Of a stretch of 64,000 nt of DNA, positions 17,191-26,112 are shown piece by piece. Source of the stretch: Candidatus Avedoeria danica (GTDB lineage: Bacteria > Chloroflexota > Anaerolineae > Epilineales > Epilineaceae); the NCBI GenBank assembly GCA_016703025.1, contig JADJCV010000004.1:2111501-2175500 (forward strand), in the 5' to 3' direction. The stretch's first letter is position 1. The number at the start of each line of letters is the position of its first letter. The position numbers were made by a program, and so were the translations under genes. The notes beneath the pieces were generated by a model. The model was not told the DNA's origin. It did not search any database and saw only the letters and a program-made list of their open reading frames with translations.

Positions 17191-19524
17191 ATGGCCCTGC
17201 GTCGCCCGCCGACCGTGCTGCTCGCCCTCCTTGCCCTCATGATCCCCCTCGCCCTCGCGTGGTGGCTTTTTGTGCCGCCGTGGGAGGCGCCGGACGGGAT
17301 CTGGCATTGGCACTTTGCGGCGCATCTGGCGGACGGCGGCGGGTTGCCGCGGTCGGTCGAGGAGGCGCGGGATGCGCCGTGGCGGCAGGAGGGGAGCCAG
17401 CCGCCGCTGTACTACGCGCTCGTCGCGCTCGTCGTCCGGCCGTTCGATCGCGGCGACAGCGCGACGGCGATGCGCGACAACCCGCATGCCGCCGTTGGCG
17501 TCACGACGGCGGGCGGGAACGTGAATCGGGTCGTCCACCCGCCCGGCGAGCGCTTTCCGTGGCACGGCGTCGCCCGCGCCGCCCGCGCCGCCGGTCTCGT
17601 CAGCCTCGCCCTCGCCGTCGTCGCCGTCCTCGCCACGTTCGCCGCCGCCCGCCGCTTGCTCCCCGATCTCCCCGACGTCGCCCTCGCCGCCGCCGCCACC
17701 GTCGCCCTCTCGCCCGCGACGCTGTTCTTCGGCACGCAGGTGAGCAACGACATCGCGGCGCTCGCGGCTGGCGCGATCGTCCTGTGGGCCGTCGCGCGCG
17801 TCTTGGACGGAGGGGCGACGGCGCGCAACGCGGCGGCCCTCGGCATCGCGTGCGGCACGGCGCTCCTGTGCAAGCTGAACGGGCTGTTCCTCATCCCACC
17901 GGCCATCGTCGCGATCCTCGTCGCGGGACGCGCGGCGGAGGGCGGCCACAAGGGCCGCCCCTACCATGGTTGGTACCGGCGCGGCGAGTCGACAGGGGCC
18001 GCGCGGCCGACGAGCTCCTCAGCCTTCGCATCGTCCACTCTCCTCCCCCTCGCCGCCTTCACCCTCACCCTGACCCTCCTCGCCGTCTGGTGGCCGCTGC
18101 GCAACCTCCGCCTCTTCGGCGACCCCACCGGCCTGCCGCTCATGTGGGCCGCCATGCAGCGCCGACCGAGCCCGCCGGGGCTGGCCGAGTTGGCCGGGCA
18201 GATCGTCGGTGTTTGGAAGAGCATGTGGGCCGTGTTCGGCTGGTACAACCTGCCGGCGTCGGACACGGTGTTCATCGGCCTGGCGGCGGCAGCGGTCATC
18301 GGTGTCGCCGGTGCGATGTGGGCGACATGGCGTGGCGACGGGCGGATGCGTTGGGCCGTCGCCACGTGCGCGCTGATCGTCACATCGCTCCTCGCGGGCG
18401 TTGTGCTCTGGGCGCGGGTGCAGTTCCCGCAAGGACGGCTGATGTTCCCGGCCGTGCCGGCGCTGGCGGTGCTGCTGGCCGTCGGGTGGGGCGTCGTCGG
18501 TCGGCCGATGTTCGGCGCGCGCCGCTGGCCGTGGGTCATTGTGGCCGGATGGGCGATGTTGTCGGCGTGGCTGCTGGCGACCGTCGTGGCGCCCGCGTAC
18601 CGGGCACCGGCGGCGGTGCCGGCGGCAGCGGGCGGCACGGGCGGGGCGGACGTCCTCGCGCGGTTCGACGGCGGGATCACGCTTGAGGCTGCCGGCGTGG
18701 CGACGTCGAGCGGCGTCGTGCCGGATGACCTGACGCCGGGCGGAACGAATGGGCCGCCACCGCTCGGTCTCAAGCCGGGCGACAGCCTGGTCGTCGACCT
18801 GCGCTGGTCCGCGACGCAGCCCATCTCGCGCGACCTGTCCGTGTTCATCCACCTCGTCGACAGCAACGGGCTCGTCGTCGCCCAGCACGACAGCTACCCG
18901 GCCGCAGGTCGCTGGGCCACGTCGGACTGGCCGGTTGACGTCGCGATTCCGGATCGCCACGTCTTCCGCCTGCCGCCGGCGACCGCGGCACCGTGCGATT
19001 GCACGGCGATCGTTGGGCTCTACGATCATCGTACGGGCCAACGCGTCCGCCACGGAGGCAGCGCCGACACCGTCCTTCTCTCGTTCCTCTCCGTGCGCGC
19101 CCCCGTCGGCCCGGACGGCATCCCGTCCCCGATGCGCGTCCGCTTCGGCGACGCGATCGAACTCGTCGGCTACCGCCTGCCCACCCGCAGCGTGCACGCC
19201 GGCGAGACGCTGCCGCTCACGTTGTACTGGCGGTCGACGGCGCGGCTTCGCACGGACCACAAGGTCTCCGTGCAACTGCGGCGCGGGGCCGCCGAGACAT
19301 GGGGCCAGCGGGACGAGGCGCCGGCCGACGGCACGCGGCCGACGTCGGGCTGGCGGCGCGGCGAGGTCGTGGCCGACGATCAGCCGGTGCCGGTGTACGC
19401 GGACGCCCCGCCGGATGCCTACACGCTCTTCGTCAAGGTGTACGATCCTGCGCGCGGCGGCCTGAGCGTCGACGTTTTCGGCCACGAGCTGGCGCTGGCG
19501 CCGGTGCGCGTGCTGGCGCCGTAG
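17191..19524 (+). CDS. DUF2142/GT-C-like polytopic membrane protein with C-terminal beta domains
   Basis: About eleven hydrophobic helices fill residues 10-480. The first periplasmic loop has PPWEAPDGIWHWHFAAHLADGG and later EGSQPPLYYAL, the conserved loop of DUF2142 and ArnT-like GT-C glycosyltransferases that use polyprenyl-linked sugars. Residues 500-777 form two beta-rich extracytoplasmic domains (LSVFIHLVDSNG; LPLTLYWRSTA) also present in the paralog at 47002. A GC-rich palindrome (17940-17964) is read in frame and adds a Gly/Arg-rich patch in a loop. ATG 17191 is used; no strong Shine-Dalgarno is seen. A role in surface glycan or lipid modification is inferred from family only. Confidence 0.82.
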   Translation: MALRRPPTVLLALLALMIPLALAWWLFVPPWEAPDGIWHWHFAAHLADGGGLPRSVEEARDAPWRQEGSQPPLYYALVALVVRPFDRGDSATAMRDNPHAAVGVTTAGGNVNRVVHPPGERFPWHGVARAARAAGLVSLALAVVAVLATFAAARRLLPDLPDVALAAAATVALSPATLFFGTQVSNDIAALAAGAIVLWAVARVLDGGATARNAAALGIACGTALLCKLNGLFLIPPAIVAILVAGRAAEGGHKGRPYHGWYRRGESTGAARPTSSSAFASSTLLPLAAFTLTLTLLAVWWPLRNLRLFGDPTGLPLMWAAMQRRPSPPGLAELAGQIVGVWKSMWAVFGWYNLPASDTVFIGLAAAAVIGVAGAMWATWRGDGRMRWAVATCALIVTSLLAGVVLWARVQFPQGRLMFPAVPALAVLLAVGWGVVGRPMFGARRWPWVIVAGWAMLSAWLLATVVAPAYRAPAAVPAAAGGTGGADVLARFDGGITLEAAGVATSSGVVPDDLTPGGTNGPPPLGLKPGDSLVVDLRWSATQPISRDLSVFIHLVDSNGLVVAQHDSYPAAGRWATSDWPVDVAIPDRHVFRLPPATAAPCDCTAIVGLYDHRTGQRVRHGGSADTVLLSFLSVRAPVGPDGIPSPMRVRFGDAIELVGYRLPTRSVHAGETLPLTLYWRSTARLRTDHKVSVQLRRGAAETWGQRDEAPADGTRPTSGWRRGEVVADDQPVPVYADAPPDAYTLFVKVYDPARGGLSVDVFGHELALAPVRVLAP
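17940..17964. repeat. REP-like palindrome inside a coding region
   Basis: Arms GGGCGGCC and GGCCGCCC around ACAAG, followed by CTAC, lie inside the DUF2142-like gene. The reading frame passes through and encodes a polar stretch between two membrane helices (about residues 250-258). Confidence 0.65.
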
Positions 19525-19580
19525 CACGTCAGGTCCGTGCTGCCATCGCACTTCCGAGTCCCCTCCCACCCACCTCCGGC

Positions 19581-19622
19581 CCCGTGCATCCAATCCCGTG
19601 CGTTCAATCCCGTGCATCCATG
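19581..19622. repeat. Three tandem 14-bp repeats
   Basis: The unit CCCGTGCATCCAAT is repeated three times with small changes at 19581, 19595 and 19609, in the leader just upstream of the SulP gene. Confidence 0.75.
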
Positions 19623-19645
19623 CCCCCGCAGAAAGCCGACCCGCC

Positions 19646-21295
19646 ATGCCCTTCGCCACCCTCCGCTCCCTGTACCACGAGGAATTCGGCGCCTACCGCG
19701 CCGCCGACTTCACGCGCGATGCCCTCGCCGGGCTGACCGTGGCGGCCGTCTCGCTGCCGCTGGCGCTCGCGTTCGGCGTGGCATCCGGGGCGACGGCGGC
19801 GGCCGGGCTCGTCACGGCGATCCTGGCCGGCGTGATCATCGGCGGCTTGTCGGGCGCACCGTATCAGATCTCGGGGCCGACCGGCGCGATGAGCGCGATC
19901 CTGCTCGTCCTGGCGCACCGCTACGGCGTGGAAGGGGTGTGGGTCGCCGGGGCGATGGCCGGCATCGTCCTGCTCGTCGTCGGGTTGCTGCGCCTCGGCC
20001 GGTTCGTCGCGTTCATCCCGTCGCCGGTGATCAGCGGCTTCACGAGCGGCATCGCCGTGATCATCGCCGTCTCTCAGATCGACAACCTCCTCGGCGTGCG
20101 GACGCCCAAGGCGGACACCGCCTTTCTCCAGCTCATGGCGTACGTGCAGCATCCGCCGACGCCGCTCCTCCGGCCCCTGGCTGTCGGGCTCTTCGTCGTC
20201 GCGGTGATGGTCTTCTGGCCGCAGCGCTGGCAGCGCGTGCCGGCCTCGCTCATCGGGCTGGTGGCGGCGACGGCGATCGTGGCGCTCCTCGGCTGGCCCG
20301 TGCCGCAGATCGGCGACATCCCGCGCACGCTGCTGCTGGCCGACCGCCTTCGGCTCGGCGAGATTCCGTGGTCGCAGATGCGCGAGCTCCTGGCGCCGGC
20401 CCTGTCCATCGCGGCGCTCGGCGCAATCGAGAGCCTGTTGTGCGGGGCCGTCGGCAGCAACATGACCGGCGTCCGGTTGCGCGCGAACCAGGAGCTGATC
20501 GCGCAAGGCGTCGGCAACGTGCTCATCCCGTTCTTCGGCGGCGTACCGGCCACGGCGGCGATCGCCCGATCGAGCGTCGGCATCAAGAGCGGCGGGCGGA
20601 CGCGCGTCGTGAGCTTCGTCCACAGCGCGGCGCTGTTGGCCACGGTGCTCGTGGGCGCATCGCTCATGGCGGCCGTCCCGCTCAGCGCGCTGGCGGGCGT
20701 GCTGCTGGTGACGGCGTGGCGGATGAACGAGTGGGAGGCGATCCGCTTCATGCGCCTCCACCGCCTGAAGTCCGCCATGCTCAAGTTCGCCGTGACGCTC
20801 GTCGCCACGGTCGCGCTCGACCTGACGCAGGCCATACTGCTGGGCGTCGCGCTCTCGGCCGTCTTCTTCATCGGACAGATCGCCGCGCTGACGATCGAAG
20901 TCCGGCCGGTGGACCCGGCACGCCTGCGCAACCCGCTGCCCGTCGCCTGGCCGGACCCATACGCCGGGATCCGGGTGGCGTATCTCTCCGGGCCGCTGTT
21001 CTTCGCCGCCACCGGACCGTTCAACGAGGCGTTCGCGCACCTGGAGGGCGTGCGCGCGCTCATCCTCTCGATGCGCGGCGTCCCGCTCGTCGACACGTCG
21101 GGGCTGCTCTCGCTCACCCACCTCCACGAACGGTTGGCGGCCGACGGCTCCCGTCTGCTCCTGGCCGCCGTCCAGCCGTCCGTCCTGGCCCAGCTCGAAC
21201 GGGGCGGCTTGATCGGGGCGCTCGGCCCGGATGCCGTGTTCTGGGACGCCGAGGCGGCGATCCGGGCCGCTTCGGACGCCGGTTCGGACGCGTGA
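19646..21295 (+). CDS. SulP-family anion transporter with STAS domain
   Basis: A 549-residue secondary anion transporter. The membrane part (residues 25-410) has the SLC26/SulP hallmarks GLTVAAVSLPLALAFGVASG at the first helices, PYQISGPTGAMSAIL and FIPSPVISGFTSGIAVII, and the later GGVPATAAIARSSVGIKSGGRT. The C-terminal STAS domain contains ILSMRGVPLVDTSGLLSL, matching the anti-sigma-factor-antagonist-like fold. Family members carry sulfate, bicarbonate, dicarboxylates or other anions; the substrate cannot be told here and no cysteine or sulfate gene is adjacent. ATG 19646 is chosen over 19598 because the longer start lies within the 14-bp tandem repeats. It is convergent with the NACHT gene. 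Confidence 0.93.
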   Translation: MPFATLRSLYHEEFGAYRAADFTRDALAGLTVAAVSLPLALAFGVASGATAAAGLVTAILAGVIIGGLSGAPYQISGPTGAMSAILLVLAHRYGVEGVWVAGAMAGIVLLVVGLLRLGRFVAFIPSPVISGFTSGIAVIIAVSQIDNLLGVRTPKADTAFLQLMAYVQHPPTPLLRPLAVGLFVVAVMVFWPQRWQRVPASLIGLVAATAIVALLGWPVPQIGDIPRTLLLADRLRLGEIPWSQMRELLAPALSIAALGAIESLLCGAVGSNMTGVRLRANQELIAQGVGNVLIPFFGGVPATAAIARSSVGIKSGGRTRVVSFVHSAALLATVLVGASLMAAVPLSALAGVLLVTAWRMNEWEAIRFMRLHRLKSAMLKFAVTLVATVALDLTQAILLGVALSAVFFIGQIAALTIEVRPVDPARLRNPLPVAWPDPYAGIRVAYLSGPLFFAATGPFNEAFAHLEGVRALILSMRGVPLVDTSGLLSLTHLHERLAADGSRLLLAAVQPSVLAQLERGGLIGALGPDAVFWDAEAAIRAASDAGSDA

Positions 21296-21331
21296 ACATC
21301 GAGGACGGCGAGGTGGCGCGTCCTCCCGGAT

Positions 21332-21349
21332 CAACGGCGTCAGCCGTTG
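21332..21349. terminator. Hairpin between convergent genes
   Basis: Arms CAACGGC and GCCGTTG with a GTCA loop lie 37 bp past the SulP stop and about 25 bp past the end of the convergent NACHT gene. No T-tract follows. Confidence 0.4.
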
Positions 21350-21374
21350 GAGCCGGTGGCTCTGTTGGCCCGCT

Positions 21375-23342
21375 TCAGCTCGGTTGGCCCGCTTCGAATC
21401 GCCCGCCCACATGCGTCATGCCCTGAGCTTCCGGCGTCATCTGGGCCACCATGTGGAGCGCATCCGCCCAATCGTCCGTCGGCGCAGGGGGCCAGTCCGC
21501 CGTGGGATCGCCGACGAGGGCGCGCGCAGCAAAGTAGGCTTGCCAGAGCGGGTGCGCAAAGCGGACCTCATCACGATCGAGGTCGATGTCGAGCACGCCG
21601 AGCGCGTGGCCGGCGTCCAGGATGAGGGCGGCGGACGGATCGTCCAACGCGGCGCGGACTGCAGCGTAGCTGAGCGGCTCGCTCACCGTCGGACCGACGC
21701 GCTCCGTCGCAAGCGGCGGCAGCGCAAGAGCGGCCAGGCGCCGGAACAGCGGGCCGTCCTCGGGCAGGTCCCAGGGCGTCGGCCAACGGCGCGTGTTCAT
21801 GATGCGGGCACGATCATGTGCGGTGAGGACCGCGCTCGAGACGACGATCGGGTTGTCGGCGGCCAGCTCGCGCACGAGCGCTTGGCGCAGGCTGCGCGTG
21901 AGCACCTCGGCGCAGCCCTGCTGGCGCACGTCGACGTCGGGCTGCGCCAGGAGCGCCGCCATGAACGGGCTTCGGGCGAGGTCGAAGAGCGGCCCGCCGA
22001 TGACGGCGTCCGCCACTTCCTGGCCGCGCTCGGGGTCGCGGCGCGCGATGAGCGCCCGAACGCCCTCGGCGTCGAGCCCTTCCACGACGACGCGCGAGAT
22101 CGGGAAGGCGGCGGTCGACATCGCCACCCGGTGGGACCCCGTCCGGCAGCTGAGGACGGCCCGGTTGCCGGGATGGATCGTCAGGTCGTCGGCCAGGAAG
22201 TGCTTCCAGGCGCGCAGCCGTTCGGCGTGCACAGCATCGCAGGCGTGCGGGATCTCGTTGAGCGCGTCGAGCAGGAACACCACCCGACCGGCCCGCATCA
22301 ACGTCTGCAGCGGCGGCAGGTCGGGCTGATGGCCGGCCCACCGTGCCGCCAGCCAGTCCAGCGGACGCGGCGGCGCGCCGTCCGGCCCTTCCTCCCCGTA
22401 GCGGCTCAGATCGACCACGATCGGCACGCGATCCGTCCGCCCGGCCAACGCATCCGCGGACAGGGTGAGCGCAAGCCACCTCAGCAGCGTCGACTTGCCG
22501 CTGCCCGGAGGCCCGAGAAGGAGCACGGCGCTGTCAGGCACAGTGTCGAGGATCTTGCTCAGCGAAGTGAACCGGGCCGACCGATGCGTGGTGTCGTCGC
22601 CTTCGACGGACAGCGGCAGCGGAACGATCAGCTCCGCCAGCCTGTCTCGGCCGCGCCCCGCCTCGGCGATGCGACCCGCGTGGTAGCTGGTCATGTCGTC
22701 CGCGGTCGGCATCGGAGGCGGCAGGTGGGCGTCCGCCGGTTCGTGCGGATCCGGGTTGACCGGTGTCGCCCCGTCCTGTGCCGGCGCCGGCAGGTGCGAC
22801 GGATCCATCACATCCGCCGCCGGCCGCTCATCCGCCAGACGGGCGGCCTCCACGATGCGCAGCTCGTGGTGATACAGAGCCTCGGCCAGCCGGGCATGGC
22901 CGGCGATCAGCCGCCGCTCGAGCGTACGATTCGTCGTCGAGAGCATCTTGGCGATGTCGCGCAGCGATCGGCCGCTCTTGACGAAATAGCGGTAGTAGAG
23001 GTAGCTCCAAGTCTCGAGGTCGGCGCTGCCCACCCCAAAATCCAGTTGGAGCATGCTCAGCGCGGCCAGCGAGGAAAGCGAGGTCCGGTCAAACCGCGGA
23101 CCGGCGATGCCGTGGTGACGGCGGGCGTCCTCGAGGCAATGCCACGTGACACCGGCCAGGTGGTCCTGCAGCGCCATCGTGCGCGCGGCATCGCCCGGCG
23201 GCACGAGCGCGTCGAGCGCGCGGAGGCTGAGCAACGGGCTGTCGCTGAACATGCGGCCGTAACAGACCGCACGCAATGCACGTCGCACGTTGAGCGGGCT
23301 GATGTTGGCGGGGAGCGTGCTCGGATCGAGACTCAACATCAT
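21375..23342 (-). CDS. NACHT-type STAND NTPase with N-terminal helix-turn-helix
   Basis: A 655-residue signal-transduction ATPase. Residues 1-115 are helical. Residues 119-153 (SGRSLRDIAKML then NRTLERRLIAGHARL) look like a helix-turn-helix. After a Pro-rich linker comes the NTPase core: Walker A GPPGSGKST near residues 277-285, Walker B VVFLLDALNEIP near 352-363, and a sensor-like VLSCRTGS. Residues 430-600 form the helical/winged region, ending in FAHPLWQAYFAARAL, the usual NACHT C-flank. Unlike most STAND proteins, there is no long repeat sensor; the protein stops about 45 residues later. Start is one of two tandem ATGs at 23342/23339. Such proteins act as regulators or as antiphage sensors; context does not decide. 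Confidence 0.8.
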   Translation of the reverse strand: MMLSLDPSTLPANISPLNVRRALRAVCYGRMFSDSPLLSLRALDALVPPGDAARTMALQDHLAGVTWHCLEDARRHHGIAGPRFDRTSLSSLAALSMLQLDFGVGSADLETWSYLYYRYFVKSGRSLRDIAKMLSTTNRTLERRLIAGHARLAEALYHHELRIVEAARLADERPAADVMDPSHLPAPAQDGATPVNPDPHEPADAHLPPPMPTADDMTSYHAGRIAEAGRGRDRLAELIVPLPLSVEGDDTTHRSARFTSLSKILDTVPDSAVLLLGPPGSGKSTLLRWLALTLSADALAGRTDRVPIVVDLSRYGEEGPDGAPPRPLDWLAARWAGHQPDLPPLQTLMRAGRVVFLLDALNEIPHACDAVHAERLRAWKHFLADDLTIHPGNRAVLSCRTGSHRVAMSTAAFPISRVVVEGLDAEGVRALIARRDPERGQEVADAVIGGPLFDLARSPFMAALLAQPDVDVRQQGCAEVLTRSLRQALVRELAADNPIVVSSAVLTAHDRARIMNTRRWPTPWDLPEDGPLFRRLAALALPPLATERVGPTVSEPLSYAAVRAALDDPSAALILDAGHALGVLDIDLDRDEVRFAHPLWQAYFAARALVGDPTADWPPAPTDDWADALHMVAQMTPEAQGMTHVGGRFEAGQPS

Positions 23343-23625
23343 CGGCCGTCTTGTCTGTCGTTGACCGGGTGCGCTGTGGAGGCAATCATGCGACGGCGAC
23401 GCGTCGAGACCGGCGCAATCCCGGCTAACCATCGCCAATCGGGGGTCCGAGTCAAGCGGCAGGCATCGGATTGTTCCGTACGGCAGCGGATCGTCATGCC
23501 TGCGTCTGAGTAGGCAACTCGCGGCGGTTCTGATACAAATAGAAAACAATGACCCGTCCGGCCGGCCGTGCGGTCGGACGACCACCATTCGCCGTGCCGT
23601 GGTCGAGACCAGCTGGAGGTGTGCC

Positions 23626-24069
23626 GTGCATTGCCGTGCCTTGGGACGTCGTGGATGGATTGTGCTGATGTGGGTGGTGATTGGCGGGCTGATCGCCGTG
23701 CCGACCACTCCCGCAACCGGCTTGACGCTGTGCCCGACCGGGGGACCAGGTCCGGGCGATCCGCACCCGGGGCCGGCCGTACCCTTCATCGGCGGCACGG
23801 TTTCGGATGGCAACGGTCAGCCGATCGACGGCGCGAATATCCACCTCACGCGTTGCGTGCTCGGCGTTCCGACGACCGCTGACGTCCAGGCCACCGCTTC
23901 GGACGGCAGCTTCGCGTTCGTGAACCTCATGCCCGGTGCCACGTACGTGGTCCACGCACCCCTCGACGGTGTCCTCGCCGGCCTCGTGCCTTCGTCCGAC
24001 ACGCTGAACCCAAGCTGGGCCATCCAAGGCTCGCACGGCGACGATCACGTCGACATGGTTTTCGAGTAG
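23626..24069 (+). CDS. Small secreted protein with carboxypeptidase-regulatory-like domain
   Basis: The 147-residue product starts at GTG 23626, 7 bp after GGAGG, in preference to GTG 23599, which has none. A signal peptide (WIVLMWVVIGGLIAVPTT) is followed by a short Gly/Pro spacer and one beta-sandwich domain: VPFIGGTVSDGNGQPIDGANIHL and SDGSFAFVNLMPGATYVVHA, the pattern of CarboxypepD_reg or SdrD-B-like domains. It ends soon after and has no enzyme domain. It is probably a small cell-surface or exported binding protein, and is divergent from the NACHT gene. Confidence 0.72.
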   Translation: MHCRALGRRGWIVLMWVVIGGLIAVPTTPATGLTLCPTGGPGPGDPHPGPAVPFIGGTVSDGNGQPIDGANIHLTRCVLGVPTTADVQATASDGSFAFVNLMPGATYVVHAPLDGVLAGLVPSSDTLNPSWAIQGSHGDDHVDMVFE

Positions 24070-24114
24070 CGGCGCGGCCGCCGGCCCGGAGCCCTGAACG
24101 GGCAGAACGAATGA

Positions 24115-24146
24115 GGGGAGCGTGTGGGCTCGGCCACGCGCTCCCC
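24115..24146. terminator. Strong hairpin terminator between convergent genes
   Basis: A 13-bp stem GGGGAGCGTGTGG / CCACGCGCTCCCC with a GCTCGG loop is followed by CCTTCAT. It lies between convergent genes ending at 24069 and 24238 and probably works for the rightward gene; the T-run is weak. Confidence 0.6.
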
Positions 24147-24237
24147 CCTTCATCTCTCGATCCAGCCGACTCTCGAACCAGCCGAGCCCCGATCCAGCAA
24201 CACGCGATGGCGAACGCACACCGCGCTGATCCGGCGG

Positions 24238-25995
24238 CTAGCCAGCCTTCGGTGCGTCCGCCTTGCGTCGTGCCGCCGGCGCCGGCGCGGCTGCCGCGAA
24301 CTCAGCGGCCAGCCGCCTCACGCTCTCTTCGTCCTGGGCGACGCGCAGGAGGGCCGTGGCCCGCTGCTGCGTCGCCTGGGCCAGGGGCTCCTCGCCGCGC
24401 GTCCGGTGGAGCACGGCCAGGCCGCCGAGCGAGAGCCCGACCTGCCAGAAGCTACGGCTCTCCTCCGCCACCTTGAGGCTCTCGCGGTATCGGGCGAGCG
24501 AGCTGTCGTATTCGCCCTTGGCCAAAGCGATCTGGCCGAGGAGACGAAGCCCGTGGGCCAGCCCGTCGCTGTCGCCGGCCTTCGTGTACAGGGAGACGGC
24601 CAGCGTGGCCTCATGCCAAGCATCGTCGTGCGCGCCGGAGAGGATGTCGACCGCCGCCAGCAGGGCGTAGTTGCGGGCCAGCTCGAGGACTTCGGGCTGC
24701 TCGGCCAGGAGCGCCTGTCGCTGCTCGATGAGGTGGCGAGCGCGCACCGGGTCACGGCGCCGGATCTCGTTCTGGGCGGCGTTGTACAGCGCCGTCGACA
24801 GCAGGCGCGGCTCGTCGAGGCGGCGGGCCATGGCAATGCACTGGCCGTAGATCTCGGCCGCACGATCGAGCTCGTTCAATCCCTGGTGGGTGATCGCCAG
24901 GTTGCCGAGCGTGCGCAGCAACCCCGTGCCCGGCTCGCGGATCGCGCGCCATCGGGCATGCGCCTTCTCGAGCTGACGACGGGCAACGTCGCGGTCGTTG
25001 TCGAAGAAGGCCAACGTGCCCGAAGCGTGCAGGGCGCGGGCGTGCAGCAGCGGCGGCACCGCGCGCACCTCGGCAAGCAGACGGTCGATCTGTCGCCGCC
25101 CGTCGGACAGGAGCTGGCGGTGGCGGTAGTAGTCCCACAGCGCGGTCGGAATCGGCAGCGCGTCCAAAGCGCGGTCGCACGATACCGCATGATCGAGCGC
25201 GGCAGTGATCGTCGGGAGCAAAGCGTCGAATTGCATGAGCCAGTCGTCGCGGGCGGGGGTCTGGATGGCCGCTTCGGCCTCCGCCGCCCACTTGGCCAGG
25301 GCGTCGAGCGTCCACTCCTGACCCGACGCGGCGCCGTCCGCCGGCGCGGCCCGCGATTCGGCGGCATCGGGCCAGTGCGGGGCAGCGCCGACATGGACAG
25401 GACCCGCGTCCGACGGGCCGGCAGCCGACCATGCACCCACGACACCGTGCAGCTGGCCGGCCATCGCCGCGACGGGGGTCGGGAGCGCAGCGGCCACCAT
25501 CTGGCGCGCGCCTTCGGCGAGGTCGTGGTAGCGCTGTTGGTGCGGCGTCAGCCAGGATTGGCGGTGGGACGGCAGCAGCCCCTGGCCGTACAGCTCGAGC
25601 GCCGCTTCGAGGTGGCGCAGCCGCTGATCGACCGTCGGCGCAGCGCCGGCGGCGGCCAGCTCGGCCAGGAACTCGCGCGTGTCCAGTCCGAGATCGGTCC
25701 GCAACCGGAGGCTGTGGCGGGTCTCCTCGAACGGCGTGTCGAGTCCTTCCGCCGCTGTCAGCTTCTTGAGGAGGAACAAGTTGTACGATAGGTGCTTGCG
25801 CGCCGTGGAGACGTCGGTGGACGGCCAGATGTCGGCGGCGATGGATTTGCGCAGGTGCCACGTGTCCGGTGCGATGGCCATGTACATCAACAGCAGCTCG
25901 GGCCGGTTGGCGTTGAAGTGGCGGAACGGTCGCCCTGCCGATTCGAGGCCGAACGTGCCGAGCAGGCGAACGCGAAATGGACCGGGAGCGCTCAT
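24238..25995 (-). CDS. BTAD (SARP-like) transcriptional regulator with TPR region
   Basis: A 585-residue regulator. Residues 5-100 form the OmpR-like winged-helix DNA-binding domain of SARP proteins (VRLLGTFGLESAGRPF, then RPELLLMYMAIAPDTWHLRKSIAADIWP). The BTAD helical domain follows to about residue 170. Instead of the AfsR-type ATPase there is a helical spacer, then TPR-like helices in the C-terminal half (ARRQLEKAHARW, LRTLGNLAITHQGLNELDRAAEIY and similar). Such proteins respond to unknown intracellular signals through TPR-mediated contacts. The start at ATG 25995 has a G-rich Shine-Dalgarno. It is divergent from the membrane protein gene at 26113, its most likely target. It is intact, not a truncated AfsR. 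Confidence 0.85.
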   Translation of the reverse strand: MSAPGPFRVRLLGTFGLESAGRPFRHFNANRPELLLMYMAIAPDTWHLRKSIAADIWPSTDVSTARKHLSYNLFLLKKLTAAEGLDTPFEETRHSLRLRTDLGLDTREFLAELAAAGAAPTVDQRLRHLEAALELYGQGLLPSHRQSWLTPHQQRYHDLAEGARQMVAAALPTPVAAMAGQLHGVVGAWSAAGPSDAGPVHVGAAPHWPDAAESRAAPADGAASGQEWTLDALAKWAAEAEAAIQTPARDDWLMQFDALLPTITAALDHAVSCDRALDALPIPTALWDYYRHRQLLSDGRRQIDRLLAEVRAVPPLLHARALHASGTLAFFDNDRDVARRQLEKAHARWRAIREPGTGLLRTLGNLAITHQGLNELDRAAEIYGQCIAMARRLDEPRLLSTALYNAAQNEIRRRDPVRARHLIEQRQALLAEQPEVLELARNYALLAAVDILSGAHDDAWHEATLAVSLYTKAGDSDGLAHGLRLLGQIALAKGEYDSSLARYRESLKVAEESRSFWQVGLSLGGLAVLHRTRGEEPLAQATQQRATALLRVAQDEESVRRLAAEFAAAAPAPAARRKADAPKAG

Positions 25996-26074
25996 GTGCG
26001 GTAAACCCCCATCGGGTAATCGAACCATCGGTGGCTGGCCGGCGCAACGACCTCAGGGAGGGTCGAGTGTCCGA

Positions 26075-26103
26075 TTGCGCCCAATTCCATACGTGATTAT
26101 ATC
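26075..26103 (+). promoter_or_regulatory. Promoter for the membrane protein at 26113
   Basis: TTGCGC (26075-26080), a 17-bp spacer and TATATC (26098-26103) lie in an unusually AT-rich patch. The predicted transcription start is only a few bases before the ATG at 26113, so the transcript would be leaderless. Confidence 0.5.
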
Positions 26104-26112
26104 GATAATTCC

